From Chryseobacterium phocaeense (GTDB lineage: Bacteria; Bacteroidota; Bacteroidia; Flavobacteriales; Weeksellaceae), in contig NZ_LT827015.1 in NCBI RefSeq assembly GCF_900169075.1, forward strand, positions 62,001-126,000: a DNA stretch of 64,000 nt, written 5' to 3'. Of this stretch, positions 63,337 through 64,000 are shown one piece after another; position 1 is the stretch's first letter, and the number at the start of each line of letters is the position of its first letter. Below the pieces are notes generated by a model that saw only the letters and a list, made by a program, of their open reading frames with translations, was not told the DNA's origin and did no database searches. Made by a program: the position numbers and the translations under genes.

Positions 63337-63381
63337 CTGCTTTTTGTGTTTTATTTTAGATTAGTTTTTATAATTTTGCGG

Positions 63382-63410
63382 CAAATTTAACATTTTTTAA
63401 CGTACCACAA
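63382..63410 (-). promoter_or_regulatory. Promoter of the RHS operon
   Basis: On the minus strand TTG (63408-63410) and TAAATTTG (63382-63389) are separated by 18 bp, matching the Bacteroidota consensus well. The leader before the ATG at 63336 would be about 40 nt. Confidence 0.7.
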
Positions 63411-63554
63411 GCCTCTTTCAATAAGATTTAACGTAGGTCATATCAATTCCTTGTTTTGTACTTCTGCCCAATGTTTGTGATGTAAAGGTATTCCGGCAAA
63501 ACGACAAATGATGACGTATTATATTTGTATTATTTTATTTAATTCCGTTTTTGA

Positions 63555-63603
63555 GGTCTTTTGCTCAGCAGGTTAGAACACCTGACTCATAACCAGGTGG
63601 CCA
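63555..63603 (+). pseudogene. Decayed tRNA copy (anticodon CAT), lacking T arm and acceptor 3' side
   Basis: The sequence starting ggtcttttgctcagcaggtt and continuing with cacctgactcataaccaggt matches the 5' two-thirds of the tRNA at 37339 with about eight differences. It shares the ttttgagg that precedes that tRNA. The T arm and 3' acceptor strand are absent; after ggtggcca the sequence diverges. A TATATTTG box (63520-63527) upstream and a terminator downstream show it once was, or still is, transcribed. It is probably a relic of a second tRNA copy or of an old integration at this site. Confidence 0.65.
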
Positions 63604-63611
63604 TACAAAAT

Positions 63612-63650
63612 AAGAACCCGTCTCACAACCATTTGCGGGACGGGTTCTTT
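63612..63650. terminator. Bidirectional terminator after tRNA relic and T9SS gene
   Basis: Stem aagaacccgtctc / gggacgggttctt (one G-T pair) with a 12-nt loop. It ends in TTT on the plus strand and in a T-rich run on the minus strand, where it follows the partial T9SS gene. Confidence 0.75.
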
Positions 63651-63700
63651 GCGTAATGGCTTTACAAAAAAGAGCCATTTATATTTTATGATTTAGCAGT

Positions 63701-64000
63701 TTACTCCTTTATAAACTTCCCGGTAATCACTTCCCCTGGACTTTGAAGTTTAAGGATGTAATTTCCGGACGGGAGGTTGCTCACATCAACAGATTGGGTT
63801 TTTAAAGGAGATAATGAATGCATTATTCTTTTCCCGTTCATATCATATATTTCATAGCCGTTCGCAGGACCAGTGATGGTAAATTTCAGGCTGTTTTTGA
63901 CAGGATTAGGATAAATTTTCACTTTGTCTTTGTCTTTTTCTAGGTCGGTAACAGATAAATTGTTCTGGGAGAAGAAATATTTCCGCAGCGTACCCACATA
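63701..64000 (-). CDS. T9SS-sorted protein, C-terminal end only (cut by window)
   Basis: The frame is open to the window edge on the minus strand, so only the last 99 residues are seen. They contain KVKIYPNPVKNSLKFTITGP, GYEIYDMNGKRIMHSLSPLK and SGNYILKLQSPGEVITGKFI, the three blocks of a T9SS type A sorting domain. The full protein is thus exported by type IX secretion; its catalytic or binding part lies outside the window. Confidence 0.8.
   Translation of the reverse strand, partial: YVGTLRKYFFSQNNLSVTDLEKDKDKVKIYPNPVKNSLKFTITGPANGYEIYDMNGKRIMHSLSPLKTQSVDVSNLPSGNYILKLQSPGEVITGKFIKE

Noticed and set aside
63555..63603. Functional second tRNA gene
   Set aside because: The T arm and acceptor 3' strand are missing and the D arm has substitutions.
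1..64000. CRISPR arrays, rRNA genes, insertion-sequence transposases
   Set aside because: No regularly spaced direct repeats, no rRNA sequence and no transposase motifs were found on reading either strand.

Overview
The window reads as chromosome from a flavobacterium of the Chryseobacterium type (Bacteroidota). The evidence is TAnnTTTG promoter boxes, C-terminal type IX secretion (T9SS) sorting domains, DUF6443/RHS proteins, a 14-gene nuo operon with the short flavobacterial NuoG, and protein sequences that look Chryseobacterium-like throughout. This is judged by eye; no database was searched.

Layout. 1-11 kb: mixed chromosomal genes, namely a beta-propeller-like fragment, a secreted coiled fibre-like protein, a large phosphoesterase/outer-membrane barrel fusion, an HD-domain protein fused to a Pycsar-effector-like membrane domain next to a bestrophin channel, a TauE/SafE transporter and a GAF protein. 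11.6-26.1 kb: the complex I operon nuoA-N on the minus strand, with an outer-membrane barrel gene between nuoF and nuoG and simple word-like repeats in most spacers. The nuoB start region carries a one-base homopolymer frameshift. 26-37.3 kb: housekeeping genes (GNAT, zinc peptidase, YigZ, ribD, DUF349, aroE, secreted endonuclease I, LolC/E-like permease, rbfA, methylmalonyl-CoA epimerase) and a Cys-rich double-glycine peptide gene that is also out of frame in a homopolymer.

37.4-51.75 kb: an A+T-rich island inserted in the 3' end of a tRNA gene with anticodon CAT, bounded by a 16-bp direct repeat. It carries a tyrosine integrase and an HTH plus Rep-like module. It also carries a tightly overlapping four-gene operon: AlkB-like dioxygenase, compact SF1 helicase, SAP-tailed unknown protein, class I methyltransferase. 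The rest is small orphan genes, a possible pseudoknotted RNA or DNA element, and a large SF2 helicase with a possible C-terminal nuclease motif facing a divergent orphan gene. No relaxase, conjugation or capsid gene is visible. The four-gene operon is the best candidate here for an undescribed system, probably defence or nucleic-acid modification; that role is inferred from gene content and context only.

51.75-63.5 kb: an RHS polymorphic-toxin locus on the minus strand. A promoter at 63.4 kb drives a deletion remnant, two large RHS proteins and an abutting putative immunity gene. Downstream lies a graveyard of displaced toxin tips, immunity genes (one with an in-frame stop), RHS scars and shared hairpin terminators. 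A decayed tRNA copy related to the island's target tRNA follows at 63.55 kb, then the C-terminal end of a T9SS cargo protein at the window edge.
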